A DNA stretch of 64,000 nucleotides from CBDDCX01 sp965226925 (GCA_965226925.1 CBDDEN010000006.1:124001-188000), one strand, 5' to 3'. Counted from the stretch's first letter, positions 33,685-42,660 are shown. Program-made: numbers and translations. Notes: generated from the letters alone by a model not told the origin.

Positions 33685-35280
33685 TCAATCGAACGAGGGC
33701 GCGGAGCGCTCGAACAGAGACAACGGCGTTCCGGGCGATTCCGCCGCGCCCGTTTCACTATCGAGAATCGCGACCGTCCTCCGGTAGAGCTCGTCCGCCT
33801 CTTCGCGGGAATTTCCGATGGACGTCACGCCGAGCTTTCCGTATTGGGAAAGCGCTCCGATCATGAAGAACATCACCCCGGTCATCGTCGAGTGCTTGAA
33901 GTGAATCCCATGTTGCACCATCAAGTCGAACAGGTCTTCGGGAAGCAGCCCCCGGTACGCGGGTGACTTCAGGTTGTCGGTGGCGAAGTAGTATTTGCCG
34001 CGGCCGTCCGGGGCGGTGTAGACCCCATCCTTCAAATCGAAGCTTCCGTCGGTGAGGAACTCGAGCGCCATGAAGGGCGGTGTAGTGCCACCCATGCGGA
34101 GGTTGATCTCGATGGCGTAATTACTCCACTCGCCGCCCGGTTCACGAGTGGTGAGAAAGTCGATACCGAAGCGACCGACGACGCCCTTCTCGCGTAGTAC
34201 CCTGGCGATCTTCTGGGCGTCCTGGACAATCAACTCGTGGTAACCTCGCGACGCCGGAAAGTGGCATCCGAGGTAGACCTGACCGGTGCTGCCACCCAGG
34301 ACCTGATCATGCGTGGACACGACCTCGATCTCGCCGCCGGGATAGATCCGCATCTGCACGCTCGGCGAGTGGACTTCAGCCGCCTCGAGCCACTCTTCGA
34401 CGACGCCCCCCATCTCTCCGAGCTTGCCGAAGAAGCCCTCTGGAGTTTCACGCCCTCCGGGCCATTCGAGGGTCTGCAAAGCGTCTCGGATCGCTGCGTC
34501 GCATGCCGCTCCCTCACCCGGGAGATCCTCGGGGAAGCGGAATACCCCGTTGCCCTCGCCGGCAAAGCTGTCGTTCAACTTGACCACCGCGCGCCGGATG
34601 CCCGGTTCGCTCGTCCTGAGTCGCGCGAGCGCGGCGACGACGTCGTCGACCGACCGCAGGTCACCCTCGCCCCGAGCTCGTGGCACACCGGCCTCGGCGA
34701 AGACACGACGGCCTCCGGACTTGGAGCCCGTGGACAGGAGCTCCGGGTCGGCGGAATTGAGGGGTACGCCCAATTCCACCGCCAGGCGACGCTCGAGCGC
34801 CGTGGAGTTGTATACCGTCAGATACGCCCGCTCCGGGGGGCCCATCCACTTCCTGATCCGTTCGATCACGCGGGGCCGCTCGAGAATCTTGGCCGTGAGC
34901 GCCCTCGGAGAGTCGTCATACAGGCAGAGGATCAGCAGCCTGCTCTTGGCCCTGCTGAACGAGACGCCGGGCAGATGCTGCAGGTAATACTCGAGGGTTT
35001 CCGAGTGGATGGGTTGGCTCGTCACGTACACCATACGCGCCGCCGGATGCGCGAGTCGAATGAGGGTGAACAAGAGCCGTTCCTCGTAGAACACGGCCCC
35101 GTCGACCTTGGCCAACTCGGTTTGATCCACACTCAACGAGGGGACCACGATCGAGGTGTGTTGCCACTCCTTGTCCTGAAGGTGAGCCGCCGAGATCTGC
35201 GCGAGGACTGGCTTCAACTCTTCGAAACGCGCCAGCTCCTCAGGCGAGCCGAGTGGCCCGTAGCCGGTCTTGGACTGCAC
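33685..35280 (-). CDS. PGM1-related peptide ligase (ATP-grasp)
   Basis: A 531-residue protein with the layout of PGM1-like peptide ligases: a pre-ATP-grasp N-terminal region, ATP-grasp lobes and a C-terminal PGM1-type region. The ATP-binding Lys is in RRAVVKLNDSFAGEGNGVF. The metal site is YAIEINLRMGGTTPPFMALE. The C-terminal part includes GIHFKHSTMTGVMFFMIGAL, a segment typical of the family. PGM1 itself ligates peptides in pheganomycin biosynthesis and is known to accept varied peptides; this homologue's substrate is unknown. Directly upstream of the phosphorylase on the same strand, which ties an amide ligase to the glucan pathway. Confidence 0.8.
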   Translation of the reverse strand: MQSKTGYGPLGSPEELARFEELKPVLAQISAAHLQDKEWQHTSIVVPSLSVDQTELAKVDGAVFYEERLLFTLIRLAHPAARMVYVTSQPIHSETLEYYLQHLPGVSFSRAKSRLLILCLYDDSPRALTAKILERPRVIERIRKWMGPPERAYLTVYNSTALERRLAVELGVPLNSADPELLSTGSKSGGRRVFAEAGVPRARGEGDLRSVDDVVAALARLRTSEPGIRRAVVKLNDSFAGEGNGVFRFPEDLPGEGAACDAAIRDALQTLEWPGGRETPEGFFGKLGEMGGVVEEWLEAAEVHSPSVQMRIYPGGEIEVVSTHDQVLGGSTGQVYLGCHFPASRGYHELIVQDAQKIARVLREKGVVGRFGIDFLTTREPGGEWSNYAIEINLRMGGTTPPFMALEFLTDGSFDLKDGVYTAPDGRGKYYFATDNLKSPAYRGLLPEDLFDLMVQHGIHFKHSTMTGVMFFMIGALSQYGKLGVTSIGNSREEADELYRRTVAILDSETGAAESPGTPLSLFERSAPSFD

Positions 35281-35352
35281 GATCTGGTCTCCAGCGTACG
35301 GAGGGATAGGGTCAGGGATCAGCTCCCCAGCGGTGAAACGGAGAATAACTAA

Positions 35353-35793
35353 CTACGCGTCGCGGGCCGGCCGCGCCATGGAACGCACCACCTCCGCCAA
35401 AACCCCCATGGCGGCCCGGAGCTGGTCGTCCGTGACGTAGGGGGCGGGCCCGAAGCGAAGTACCTCGCCACGGTAGTCCGTCCGAACGTCGCGCGCGGCC
35501 AGAGCCTCGCTGAACTCCGCCGCCCTGCGGGTGCGCAAGGCGAGAAACCCCGCGACCCCCTCCAACGGAACGGAACGATCTCGGTCGATCACATCAGGAT
35601 GGAGATCCAGACCGTCGAACGCCTTCATGAGGAGTGCCACCTGGTGCTGGCTCCTCTCGCGGAGACGCTCCTGGGTAAGCCCCTGTGACGCGAAGAAGTC
35701 GAGCACGGCCGCAGCCCGATAGTGGCTGGTGGGATCGTAGGTGGATCCCGCGAAACGAGCCGACCCCTCGCCGTAGACGGTGCGATCCCGCCG
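35353..35793 (-). pseudogene. 3' fragment of a kynureninase-like class V aminotransferase gene
   Basis: The reading frame encodes only the C-terminal third of a PLP-dependent class V enzyme. Segments such as FAGSTYDPTSHYRAAAVLDF, LTQERLRERSQHQVALLM and VLRFGPAPYVTDDQLRAAM are typical of kynureninase. The PLP-binding Lys region and the whole N-terminal two thirds are absent. Residues upstream of RTVYGEGSARF do not look like the family, so homology breaks at about 35793. A fragment of a different gene on the opposite strand begins at about 35810. It is most simply a deletion junction. Confidence 0.75.
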
Positions 35794-35809
35794 CTTCTCT
35801 TCGGTCAGA

Positions 35810-35995
35810 GTGCCCTTCAAGACGACCGTGGCACTCGCCGAGGAGCTGATGCGGCTAGGAAAGGACTTCGACTTCGCCTTCGCTCCCGCGGCCACCCACG
35901 GGTGGTCGGGGCCGCCTCACTACGCCCGATACCTGCTCGGAAAGCTGGTGACTCACTTCGATCGGTATCTGGGTGTGGGGCCAAGGGACCCCTAG
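35810..35995 (+). pseudogene. 3' fragment of an S9 (prolyl oligopeptidase / DPP-IV-like) peptidase gene
   Basis: Only the last 61 residues or so are present. VPFKTTVALAEELMRLGKDF, then FAFAPAATHGW, with the catalytic His in ATHGW. The fragment ends YLLGKLVTHFDRYLGVGP, the normal S9 terminus. The nucleophile Ser, the acid Asp and the propeller are missing. The 5' break at about 35810 abuts the kynureninase fragment on the other strand. Confidence 0.7.
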
Positions 35996-36018
35996 GTCGG
36001 AGACGGAGCTTCTTCGCG

Positions 36019-37269
36019 CTAGAGCCGCTCGACGCCCAAGGGAGCTGCCGGCAGAGTGGTTCGACCTTCCAACACCTGCTCCGAGATGATCTGACCCGTC
36101 ACCGGCCCCAGCGTGAGGCCCAGCATGGCATGGCCCGTGGCGACGAAGAGGCCGTCCTGCCCCGGGACCGGGCCCACGTACGGCATTCCGTCGGGGGTAC
36201 ACGGCCTCAGGCCGCACCACTCCGAGCGAACCGGACCGTCCCCTACCCCGGCTACGTACTTCTGCGCGGCGTGGGTGAGTTGCTCCAGCCGACTTCGCCG
36301 GAGCTCGTGGTTCAACCCCGAAAACTCGAGGGTGCCCGCAAGACGGGTGAAATTGTCCAGAGGCATGCAGAAGACGGAAGTCTCGGCGAGAACGCAGTGG
36401 ATGTTCATCGTGGGAGCGCCCGCTCCCGACTCGAGGTCCCGGTGGTAGCCCTTCCCCGCCTGCACCGGAAGACGCAGCCCGAACTTCGCAGTGAGCTCCT
36501 GACTGTAGGCTCCGGTGGCGAGCACGACCGTCTCCGCCTCCAGCACCTCGCCGTCGGCAAGGCGAACCCCCTTCACGCCGCTTCCGTTGCCGAGGACTTC
36601 GACCACCCCTCGGCCGGTAGTGACGGTGGCACCGTAGCCAACCGCCCGGGCTGCCATCTCGGTGACGAACCGATAGGGATCGCACGTGGCCGCGTCCGGA
36701 AAGTGGATCCCCCCGACCACACCGTCCAAGAGGGCGGGCTCGATCTCCTTCAGCTCCCCGCCCGAGAGCACGCGCGGACCATAACCGTGATCCCTCATCA
36801 TGGCCGCGTCCCGCTTGCCCCCCTCCAGGCCCTTCTCCGTACGGCAAATCTCGTAATAGCCCCGTCGCTCGTACGTGCAGTCCAGGCCCTCGTCGCTCAC
36901 CAGCGAATCGAAGAGGGCGAGCGTCGCGTGGCCCAGAGGGGCGAGCGCTCCCATGCTGACACCCAGGTGCTCGTCGGTGGAGTAGCGGCGGAAGGTCCAC
37001 AGCCACCGGGCCAACGCCGGGTCCCAGCGGACGGGAATGTAGAGCGGGCTCTTCGGGTCGAGCAGGAGCTTGAGGGACTGATGGATGCGGCTGGGCTTGT
37101 TCAGCGGTGGGTGTCCCGCGGCCACCGTGCCCGCGTTCCCGTACGATGCACCCTTACCGATCTCGTCCCTGTCCACCAAAGTGACCGCGGCCCCTGCCTT
37201 CGCCAGGAAGTAGGCGCAACAGACCCCGATCACTCCACCGCCGGCGATGACTACTCGGTGTTCAGACAC
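36019..37269 (-). CDS. DadA-like FAD-dependent amino-acid oxidoreductase
   Basis: A 416-residue DAO-family flavoprotein. The FAD-binding motif VVIAGGGVIGVCCAYFLAKA is at residues 6-25. ERRGYYEIC and the late SEWCGLRPCTPDGMPYVGP segment match D-amino-acid dehydrogenases and related oxidases. The C-terminal GLFVATGHAMLGLTLGPVTG closes the FAD site. Such enzymes oxidise D-amino acids, proline or hydroxyproline derivatives to imino acids; the specific substrate is not evident. Relatives act at the inner face of the membrane, and no signal peptide is present. It lies 23 bases after the S9 fragment, on the opposite strand. Confidence 0.88.
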   Translation of the reverse strand: MSEHRVVIAGGGVIGVCCAYFLAKAGAAVTLVDRDEIGKGASYGNAGTVAAGHPPLNKPSRIHQSLKLLLDPKSPLYIPVRWDPALARWLWTFRRYSTDEHLGVSMGALAPLGHATLALFDSLVSDEGLDCTYERRGYYEICRTEKGLEGGKRDAAMMRDHGYGPRVLSGGELKEIEPALLDGVVGGIHFPDAATCDPYRFVTEMAARAVGYGATVTTGRGVVEVLGNGSGVKGVRLADGEVLEAETVVLATGAYSQELTAKFGLRLPVQAGKGYHRDLESGAGAPTMNIHCVLAETSVFCMPLDNFTRLAGTLEFSGLNHELRRSRLEQLTHAAQKYVAGVGDGPVRSEWCGLRPCTPDGMPYVGPVPGQDGLFVATGHAMLGLTLGPVTGQIISEQVLEGRTTLPAAPLGVERL

Positions 37270-37364
37270 GACCGCTCCGCGAGGTTACGAATATGACGGA
37301 GCCTCAGCGTCTCCAAGGTACCGAATGCCCCCTCTCGGCGGACAGACGGGGCTGAATCCGCTTC

Positions 37365-37829
37365 CTACCGAACCACGAACCTCACCGTGTCCACCACCCA
37401 CGGGCTCAGCGGGACGTGCGCCCCGTCACCCACCACGGCGATGACCCTGTGCTCGCCCGGGGTGAGACCGGTCAACGCCATCTCCGTCTGCGCCTGGCCC
37501 ATGTGGATGTGTACGCCAGGGGTGGTGGGGATGGGCGCTCCGGCCCCGGGCAGCTCGGCATCGACCACGAGGTGGTGGTGGCCAGTGCCGGCGTCCATCG
37601 TCCCCGCGGGGGCGATGAGCAGATCCGTAACCTCTAGCACGACCGTCACCGAGGTGCCTTGGATCACGGCGCCCTCCTGTGGCTGCGTGATCAACACTGC
37701 GGGGCCGGCCGGCGCCGGGAGGGCCTCGGCGGTCTCGGTCTCGGCGGCGTCGGGTTCGCCTCCGCCGCACGCCACGAGCACGAAGGCGAAGGCTGTAGCG
37801 GTCGAAAGTGCGGCGGCTCGGGGCGTCAT
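37365..37829 (-). CDS. DUF4399-domain lipoprotein
   Basis: A 154-residue lipoprotein (signal ending AFVLVACGGG; lipobox Cys21). The mature part is a DUF4399 domain with the His-rich core GTGHHHLVVD and the GVHIHMGQAQTEMALTGLTP segment, ending in a strand-rich tail. The clustered histidines look like a metal site, but the function of the family is not known. The gene is 95 bases downstream of the DadA-like gene's start, on the same strand, and diverges from the truncated lipoprotein at 37952. Confidence 0.88.
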   Translation of the reverse strand: MTPRAAALSTATAFAFVLVACGGGEPDAAETETAEALPAPAGPAVLITQPQEGAVIQGTSVTVVLEVTDLLIAPAGTMDAGTGHHHLVVDAELPGAGAPIPTTPGVHIHMGQAQTEMALTGLTPGEHRVIAVVGDGAHVPLSPWVVDTVRFVVR

Positions 37830-37951
37830 GGCGCGGCTCCTGGCGAGTGGAGAGATCTTGGCTGTAAGCTGACCGGATGGCGGGACAACCTATTCGGTCT
37901 ATTCTGAACGCGCCATCATGAGAACCTCAGTCCCTCACGGAAGGTCGACAA

Positions 37952-38131
37952 ATGCGCTACTCCAGCACGGTCATCGGTCTCGCCTTGTGTCTCAGCGCCT
38001 GTGCGAGCGGCGGCACGGGCGGCACGCGGCTCTCCCGCGACGTGTTGACCCAGGCGCAGCTCGCCGAGACCGGGCACCTCAACGCCTACGACGCCATTCG
38101 AAGCCTCCAGCCACGGTGGCTCAGGCCGGGG
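37952..38131 (+). pseudogene. Truncated 5' fragment of a lipoprotein gene
   Basis: About 60 residues are recognisable: a lipoprotein signal (VIGLALCLSACASGG), a short linker, then LNAYDAIRSLQPRWLRPG. This is the usual N-terminal pattern of small secreted Gemmatimonadota-type proteins whose C-terminus carries a TonB-plug-like domain. The frame then runs into sequence antisense to the HupE/UreJ gene, with no further family features, so the plug domain is missing. It has a good GGAAGG ribosome site. A truncated gene is the likely reading. Confidence 0.5.
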
Positions 38132-38160
38132 ATGTCGATCTGCCATGGTGAGATAGGCGC

Positions 38161-39522
38161 TCAGGGCCTCGGCGGGTGTTCGGACATCCGCCTGAGAAAG
38201 CCGTATACCAACCATCCCGCGCCCCCGAGAACGGCGATCAACAACAGCCATCCGAGCACGTTCACGAGCAGCGTCGTGTCGAACGCCGGCCACCGGAACC
38301 GATACTGGATCAGGGCGCTCCCCCGCGCGGTCATCCAGTGCCAGCCCGTGTGAGCCACCAACGCCGACAGGATGATCGTCCCCATCCGCTCGGCGATTCC
38401 ATAGCGGAACAAGATCTCGAGCAGCGGGATCATCATCACGAGCACCAGGAGCTGCCCGAGCTCCACTCCCACGTTGAAGGAAAGGAGCGACATCAACATG
38501 TGAGATCCGGCGAATTGGAGCGTTTCACGAAGCGCGAACGAGAAGCCGAACCCATGGATGAGACCGAAACCCAGCGTTATCGCCCACCGACGGTGCAAGC
38601 CGATCTGCCCCACGATGTTCTCGAGCGCCATGTACAGGATCGACGCGGCAATGAGGGTCTCGACCAGCGGCGGGAACCACAGGGTGTCCGGCGCCAGGCC
38701 GAAGGCGGAGGCAATCAGCGTGATCGAATGGGCCACGGTGAACGCGGTGACGATGACGACCAACGGCGTCATGCGCCTGAACGGGATCACGAGGCACAGC
38801 AGGAACAGCAGGTGGTCTATCCCGTCCAGTATGTGAAAGAAGCCGAGCTCCACGAAGCGCAGGGCAGCCTGATGCCACCGCGGGTCGAGTCTGACCACGC
38901 CCATCTCACCGTTGTACTGAAAGGCCCGGACCACTCCGCTGGGCGGCAGGAATCGCAGCACGGTGACCACCCGCAGAGCGAGGCGCTCCAGTCCCGGGCG
39001 GATCGAGAAGTCGGACTGATCCGAATCGATGGGATACTCGAACAGGATGTCGAGCAGGGCTTGTTGCCAGTAGAGCTGTGTCTCGTCGGGCAGCCGCGGG
39101 CCGGTGACGTGCGCCAACGCATCTTCATAGGTAGCGAAGGACTTGTCCGACGGGATCGACGCCATCACGGCCACCAATTCCTGACCCTCCAGACGGGTGC
39201 CGTTCTCGAAGACCTCCACTTCGTCACCGATCCACCGCATGGCCGCATCACGGAGCGACCCCTCGGCCCGCGCTACATCCAGGTACCCGGGCCCGAGAAG
39301 AGGGAACTCCATGTCTTGCATGGCGGTGAGTGGCACCCGCACCAGCAGCCTCAACCGCCGCCCCTCCGGCTTGACGATCGCCTGGACGGTCACGTCGCCC
39401 GGAATCTCGTGAAGCAGGGTCGGCGCGACCGCCGAGGAGCCCGTGGCTCGCGCAAGAATCAGGGTAGCCGCCAACGCGACACCCGCGCACCCCTCCATGA
39501 CTCTTCGGTTGATCCTGAGCAC
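38161..39522 (-). CDS. HupE/UreJ-family membrane protein
   Basis: A 453-residue protein with a signal-anchor, an extracytoplasmic N-terminal domain of about 220 residues, and a C-terminal six- or seven-helix HupE/UreJ domain. Signature segments are RFVELGFFHILDGIDHLLFL, PLVVIVTAFTVAHSITLIAS, ETLIAASILYMALENIV and GFGLIHGFGFSFAL. Members are linked to nickel/cobalt uptake or hydrogenase/urease maturation, but this long form is mostly uncharacterised, and no nickel enzyme gene is nearby. GTG 39522 has an AAGGA site 6 bases upstream and is preferred to ATG 39498. Confidence 0.87.
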   Translation of the reverse strand: MLRINRRVMEGCAGVALAATLILARATGSSAVAPTLLHEIPGDVTVQAIVKPEGRRLRLLVRVPLTAMQDMEFPLLGPGYLDVARAEGSLRDAAMRWIGDEVEVFENGTRLEGQELVAVMASIPSDKSFATYEDALAHVTGPRLPDETQLYWQQALLDILFEYPIDSDQSDFSIRPGLERLALRVVTVLRFLPPSGVVRAFQYNGEMGVVRLDPRWHQAALRFVELGFFHILDGIDHLLFLLCLVIPFRRMTPLVVIVTAFTVAHSITLIASAFGLAPDTLWFPPLVETLIAASILYMALENIVGQIGLHRRWAITLGFGLIHGFGFSFALRETLQFAGSHMLMSLLSFNVGVELGQLLVLVMMIPLLEILFRYGIAERMGTIILSALVAHTGWHWMTARGSALIQYRFRWPAFDTTLLVNVLGWLLLIAVLGGAGWLVYGFLRRMSEHPPRP

Positions 39523-39685
39523 GACCCGTCCTTCATGTGACCGGGGAATCAGTCGCCCGATTGGATTCGCTCGGGGTGACGAGTATTCGGGTGACAAATA
39601 TAGGGAATCTGGTTGAGACGGCGACCGACTCGTATACTGACCGTCCCGCTTTGCTCGCACCTAGTACCAAGCGTAGAGGAAGGCC

Positions 39686-40924
39686 ATGAAACCGACGCGT
39701 AGTCTCCTGATTCTGGGGAGCCTGCTCTCACTAACTCTCGCCTCGGGAGCCTGTGAGGGAGCACCGGATGCGGCGGCGGCCGGCGCCGCCGGAGAAGCGC
39801 CCATGTTCGAGGTTGACCCGTTCTGGCCCAAACCTCTGCCGAACCACTGGCTGCAGGGTGCAACGATCGGCGTAGCTGTCGACTCGCGGGACCACGTTTG
39901 GATCGTGCACCGCAACACACCGGACCAGTTCGCCGCGCGCACCGAAATCGGTCTTGCCCAGGACCCCCCGCTGAGTGAGTGCTGTCAGCCCGCTCCGCCG
40001 GTCCTCGAGTTCGATCCGGACGGCAACCTGGTCGGCTCGTGGGGCGGCCCCTCCGACTCCGGTGACTTCGAGTGGCCTCTGTCGAACCACGGCATCGAAG
40101 TGGACAACATGGACAACGTGTGGATCGGTGGGAACGGCCCCTCCGACTCCCACGTTCTGAAGTTCGCGAGGGACGGGACGTTCCTGATGCAAATCGGTCG
40201 GGCCGGCGCCCGCGTAACCGGCAGGACGCCCGATGGCAGGGAGACCTACCACGGGAACAGTCTGGACACGGAGAGCTTCGGACGGGTCGCCAAGGTCTCC
40301 TTCGACGCGTCCGCCAACGAGATCTACCTGGCCGACGGTTATCTGAACAAGCGCATCGTGGTGATCGACGCGAATACGGGTGAGTTCATTCGGTTCTGGG
40401 GCGCGTACGGCAACACGCCCGACGACGCGGCGGCCGCCGCGATGGGTCGGTATGTGCCCGGCGACCCGCCGGCCCTTCAGTTCCGGGGACCGGTGCACTG
40501 CGCCGAGCCGTCCAACGACGGACTCCTCTACGTGTGCGACCGGGCGGCGGACCGCATTCAAGTCTTCCAGCTCGACGGCACCTACGTGAACGAGGTGTTT
40601 ATCGCTCCCCAGACTCTCTCCCAGGGCTCCACCTGGGACATCGCGTTCTCGCCGGATGACGGACAACGGTTCATCTACCTGGCGGATGGCCAGAACATGA
40701 AGGTCTACGTGATCGAGCGTGAGTCGATGGAGGTCCTCTACAGCTTCGGTGACGGTGGGCGCCAGCCCGGCCTGTTCTTCGCCGTGCACAGCATCGCTAC
40801 CGACTCACAAGGCAACATCTACACGACCGAGACCTACGAGGGTAAGCGGGTACAGAAGTTCCTATACCGTGGTATGGGTCCGGTCACGGCCGAGAACGTC
40901 GGCGCTCCCTGGCCGGGTAGGTAG
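39686..40924 (+). CDS. NHL-repeat / six-bladed beta-propeller lipoprotein
   Basis: A 412-residue lipoprotein (MKPTRSLLILGSLLSLTLASGAC). The mature part is a repeated propeller with units such as GVAVDSRDHVWIVHRN, GIEVDNMDNVWIGGNG and EIYLADGYLNKRIVVID. VHSIATDSQGNIYTTETYEG is another unit. NHL-type propellers bind proteins or ligands; this group is often annotated as peptidylglycine-lyase-like without evidence of catalysis. GAGGAAGG lies before the ATG. A TATACT box at 39633-39638 is a possible -10; a candidate -35 (TTGAGA at 39613) is only 14 bases away. Diverges from the HupE-like gene. Confidence 0.85.
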   Translation: MKPTRSLLILGSLLSLTLASGACEGAPDAAAAGAAGEAPMFEVDPFWPKPLPNHWLQGATIGVAVDSRDHVWIVHRNTPDQFAARTEIGLAQDPPLSECCQPAPPVLEFDPDGNLVGSWGGPSDSGDFEWPLSNHGIEVDNMDNVWIGGNGPSDSHVLKFARDGTFLMQIGRAGARVTGRTPDGRETYHGNSLDTESFGRVAKVSFDASANEIYLADGYLNKRIVVIDANTGEFIRFWGAYGNTPDDAAAAAMGRYVPGDPPALQFRGPVHCAEPSNDGLLYVCDRAADRIQVFQLDGTYVNEVFIAPQTLSQGSTWDIAFSPDDGQRFIYLADGQNMKVYVIERESMEVLYSFGDGGRQPGLFFAVHSIATDSQGNIYTTETYEGKRVQKFLYRGMGPVTAENVGAPWPGR

Positions 40925-40962
40925 CAACTCCCGACCCCCTCCAATCAAAACGAGGGATCGAC

Positions 40963-41385
40963 ATGAAGCTCCATCAACTCATGAGCCTCGCCGCCCTTAC
41001 CGCGCTGACGGCATGCGGGGGTACACCCGGACCCGGCGACTCCGGGTACGCCTACAACGTCGACGGCAGGTACACCGGGTCGGTGTCGGTGGATGGCCAG
41101 GCGTTCAGCGGCGACCTCGACATGACGACCGCCGGCGGCGGCGTGGTCTCGGGGACCTTCAGAGTGACGCAACCGGTTCAGTTGAGCGGCGACATCGAGG
41201 GCACGTTGATGAACGACCAGTTGACCGTTCGGATGGCATATGGCAACAACCCGTTCACCGGATGCAGGGGCGGCACGATGACGGGCACGCTCACCGTGGC
41301 AGAGGGCGGAGCGAGCATGGCCGGCCCGGTCATGCTCGACGACTGCGGGCAGGTTCTCGGGGCGAGCGTGAGCTATCGCAGGTAG
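40963..41385 (+). CDS. Small lipoprotein of unknown function
   Basis: A 140-residue protein with a lipoprotein signal (MKLHQLMSLAALTALTACGG). The mature part is Gly-rich and strand-rich (GRYTGSVSVDGQAFSGDLDM, VSGTFRVTQPVQLSGDIEGT), resembling small beta-sandwich secreted proteins. Two cysteines (FTGCRGG and LDDCGQV) could pair in a disulfide. Family not recognised. 38 bases after the NHL lipoprotein gene and probably in the same transcript. Confidence 0.7.
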   Translation: MKLHQLMSLAALTALTACGGTPGPGDSGYAYNVDGRYTGSVSVDGQAFSGDLDMTTAGGGVVSGTFRVTQPVQLSGDIEGTLMNDQLTVRMAYGNNPFTGCRGGTMTGTLTVAEGGASMAGPVMLDDCGQVLGASVSYRR

Positions 41386-41407
41386 GTGCCCAGGGCTCGA
41401 CCGCGCG

Positions 41408-42652
41408 TCAGGAAGCTAGGATCGACGCCCCGCGGCCGGCCGCTCGCCCGGTAGCCCAGGCCCAGAGGAAGTTGTAGCCCCCGATGGGCCCGAAGGCGTC
41501 GAGGGCCTCTCCGCATATATGGAGCCCCGGGCACCTCCGGCTCTCCATGGTCTTCGGGTCTACTTCCGCCAGGCTCACGCCACCCCCGGTCACCTCGGCC
41601 TTCTTGTACCCTTCGTGACCCGTCCAGGGGATCTCACCCCGGACCAACGACTCGACGAGGTTCTTGCGCTCCTCCCGTCGGAGCTGTGACAGCGGGTGGC
41701 TCGACTCGATGCCCGCGCGGTCCATCAGCATCACGGCGAGCCGCTCGGGGAGTCGGCGCCTCAGCACTCGACCCACGGTGTGGGTCCCCGCGGGCCGTAG
41801 CGCCTCCTCCCACTCGTCGTCGTCCAGAGAGGCCCACTGCACCGACACGCGCGCCCGTGGTCCACCCTCGTCGCCCGACCGTACGACGACGTGCGAGACG
41901 TCGAGCACCGCCGGACCGCTGTACCCGTGGTGGGTGAACAGGAAGCCCCCCTGCGCCACGGCGCTGTGGGCCGTCGACCGGGCCGTGAGCGTGACCGGGA
42001 GTGATACGCCGGCCAACGCACCGAACGGGGCGGGATCCGCCCGAAGCGGGGTGAGTGCGGCGTAGGTCGGGTGGATGGTGTGTCCCAGCCTTCGAAGGAT
42101 GTCCAAGCCGGCTCCGTCGCTACCCGACTTCGGCACCGAACGACCGCCCGTAGCGACGATCACCGCGTCGGCATGGAGCGGCGGTCCCGCCTCGACGTCG
42201 ACCCGCCAACGACCGGCACACGGCGCGAGGTCCGTAACGCGCGATTCGGTTCGGATCGTCACTCCTCGAGCCCTTGCCAGGTCGAGCAAGCCGTCCCGCA
42301 CGTCGCGGGCACGGTTCGATACCGGGAACAGCTTGGCCGACTCGGGCTCCTCGATCAGGGGAATGCGTAGCTCCCGCTCGAAGAACGAGATCTGCTCGGC
42401 GAGAGGCCAGGAGCGGACGATCCTCGGGAGCGTGTTCGGCGAGGAATCGGTGACGAAGCGGCCCTCGTCGAGCCGGGCGGGCAGGACGTTGCAGCGACCC
42501 CCTCCGCTGATGAGAATCTTCCGCCCGCCGTCACGCGTGCGCTCGAACAACACCACGCGGGTCCCGGCCGAAGCCGCGAAGATGGCCGCCATGGTGCCAG
42601 CCGCCCCCGCGCCGATCACCGCGATGTCCCTCAGGTCGCTCCCTCTGCTCAA
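41408..42652 (-). CDS. HI0933-family flavoprotein (YhiN-like oxidoreductase)
   Basis: A 414-residue NAD(P)/FAD-dependent oxidoreductase of the HI0933 family. The Rossmann start is IAVIGAGAAGTMAAIFAAS, followed by the signature GGRKILISGGGRCNVL. The middle has VIVATGGRSVPKSGSDGAGL, and the C-terminal closure is HICGEALDAFGPIGGYNFLW. Biological role and substrate are unknown. No good ATG is available: the TTG at 42652, directly next to the tRNA gene, places the Rossmann fold correctly, so the start is uncertain. Its transcript may be co-expressed with or processed from the tRNA-Asn. Confidence 0.88.
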   Translation of the reverse strand: MSRGSDLRDIAVIGAGAAGTMAAIFAASAGTRVVLFERTRDGGRKILISGGGRCNVLPARLDEGRFVTDSSPNTLPRIVRSWPLAEQISFFERELRIPLIEEPESAKLFPVSNRARDVRDGLLDLARARGVTIRTESRVTDLAPCAGRWRVDVEAGPPLHADAVIVATGGRSVPKSGSDGAGLDILRRLGHTIHPTYAALTPLRADPAPFGALAGVSLPVTLTARSTAHSAVAQGGFLFTHHGYSGPAVLDVSHVVVRSGDEGGPRARVSVQWASLDDDEWEEALRPAGTHTVGRVLRRRLPERLAVMLMDRAGIESSHPLSQLRREERKNLVESLVRGEIPWTGHEGYKKAEVTGGGVSLAEVDPKTMESRRCPGLHICGEALDAFGPIGGYNFLWAWATGRAAGRGASILAS

Positions 42653-42660
42653 GCACCGTA

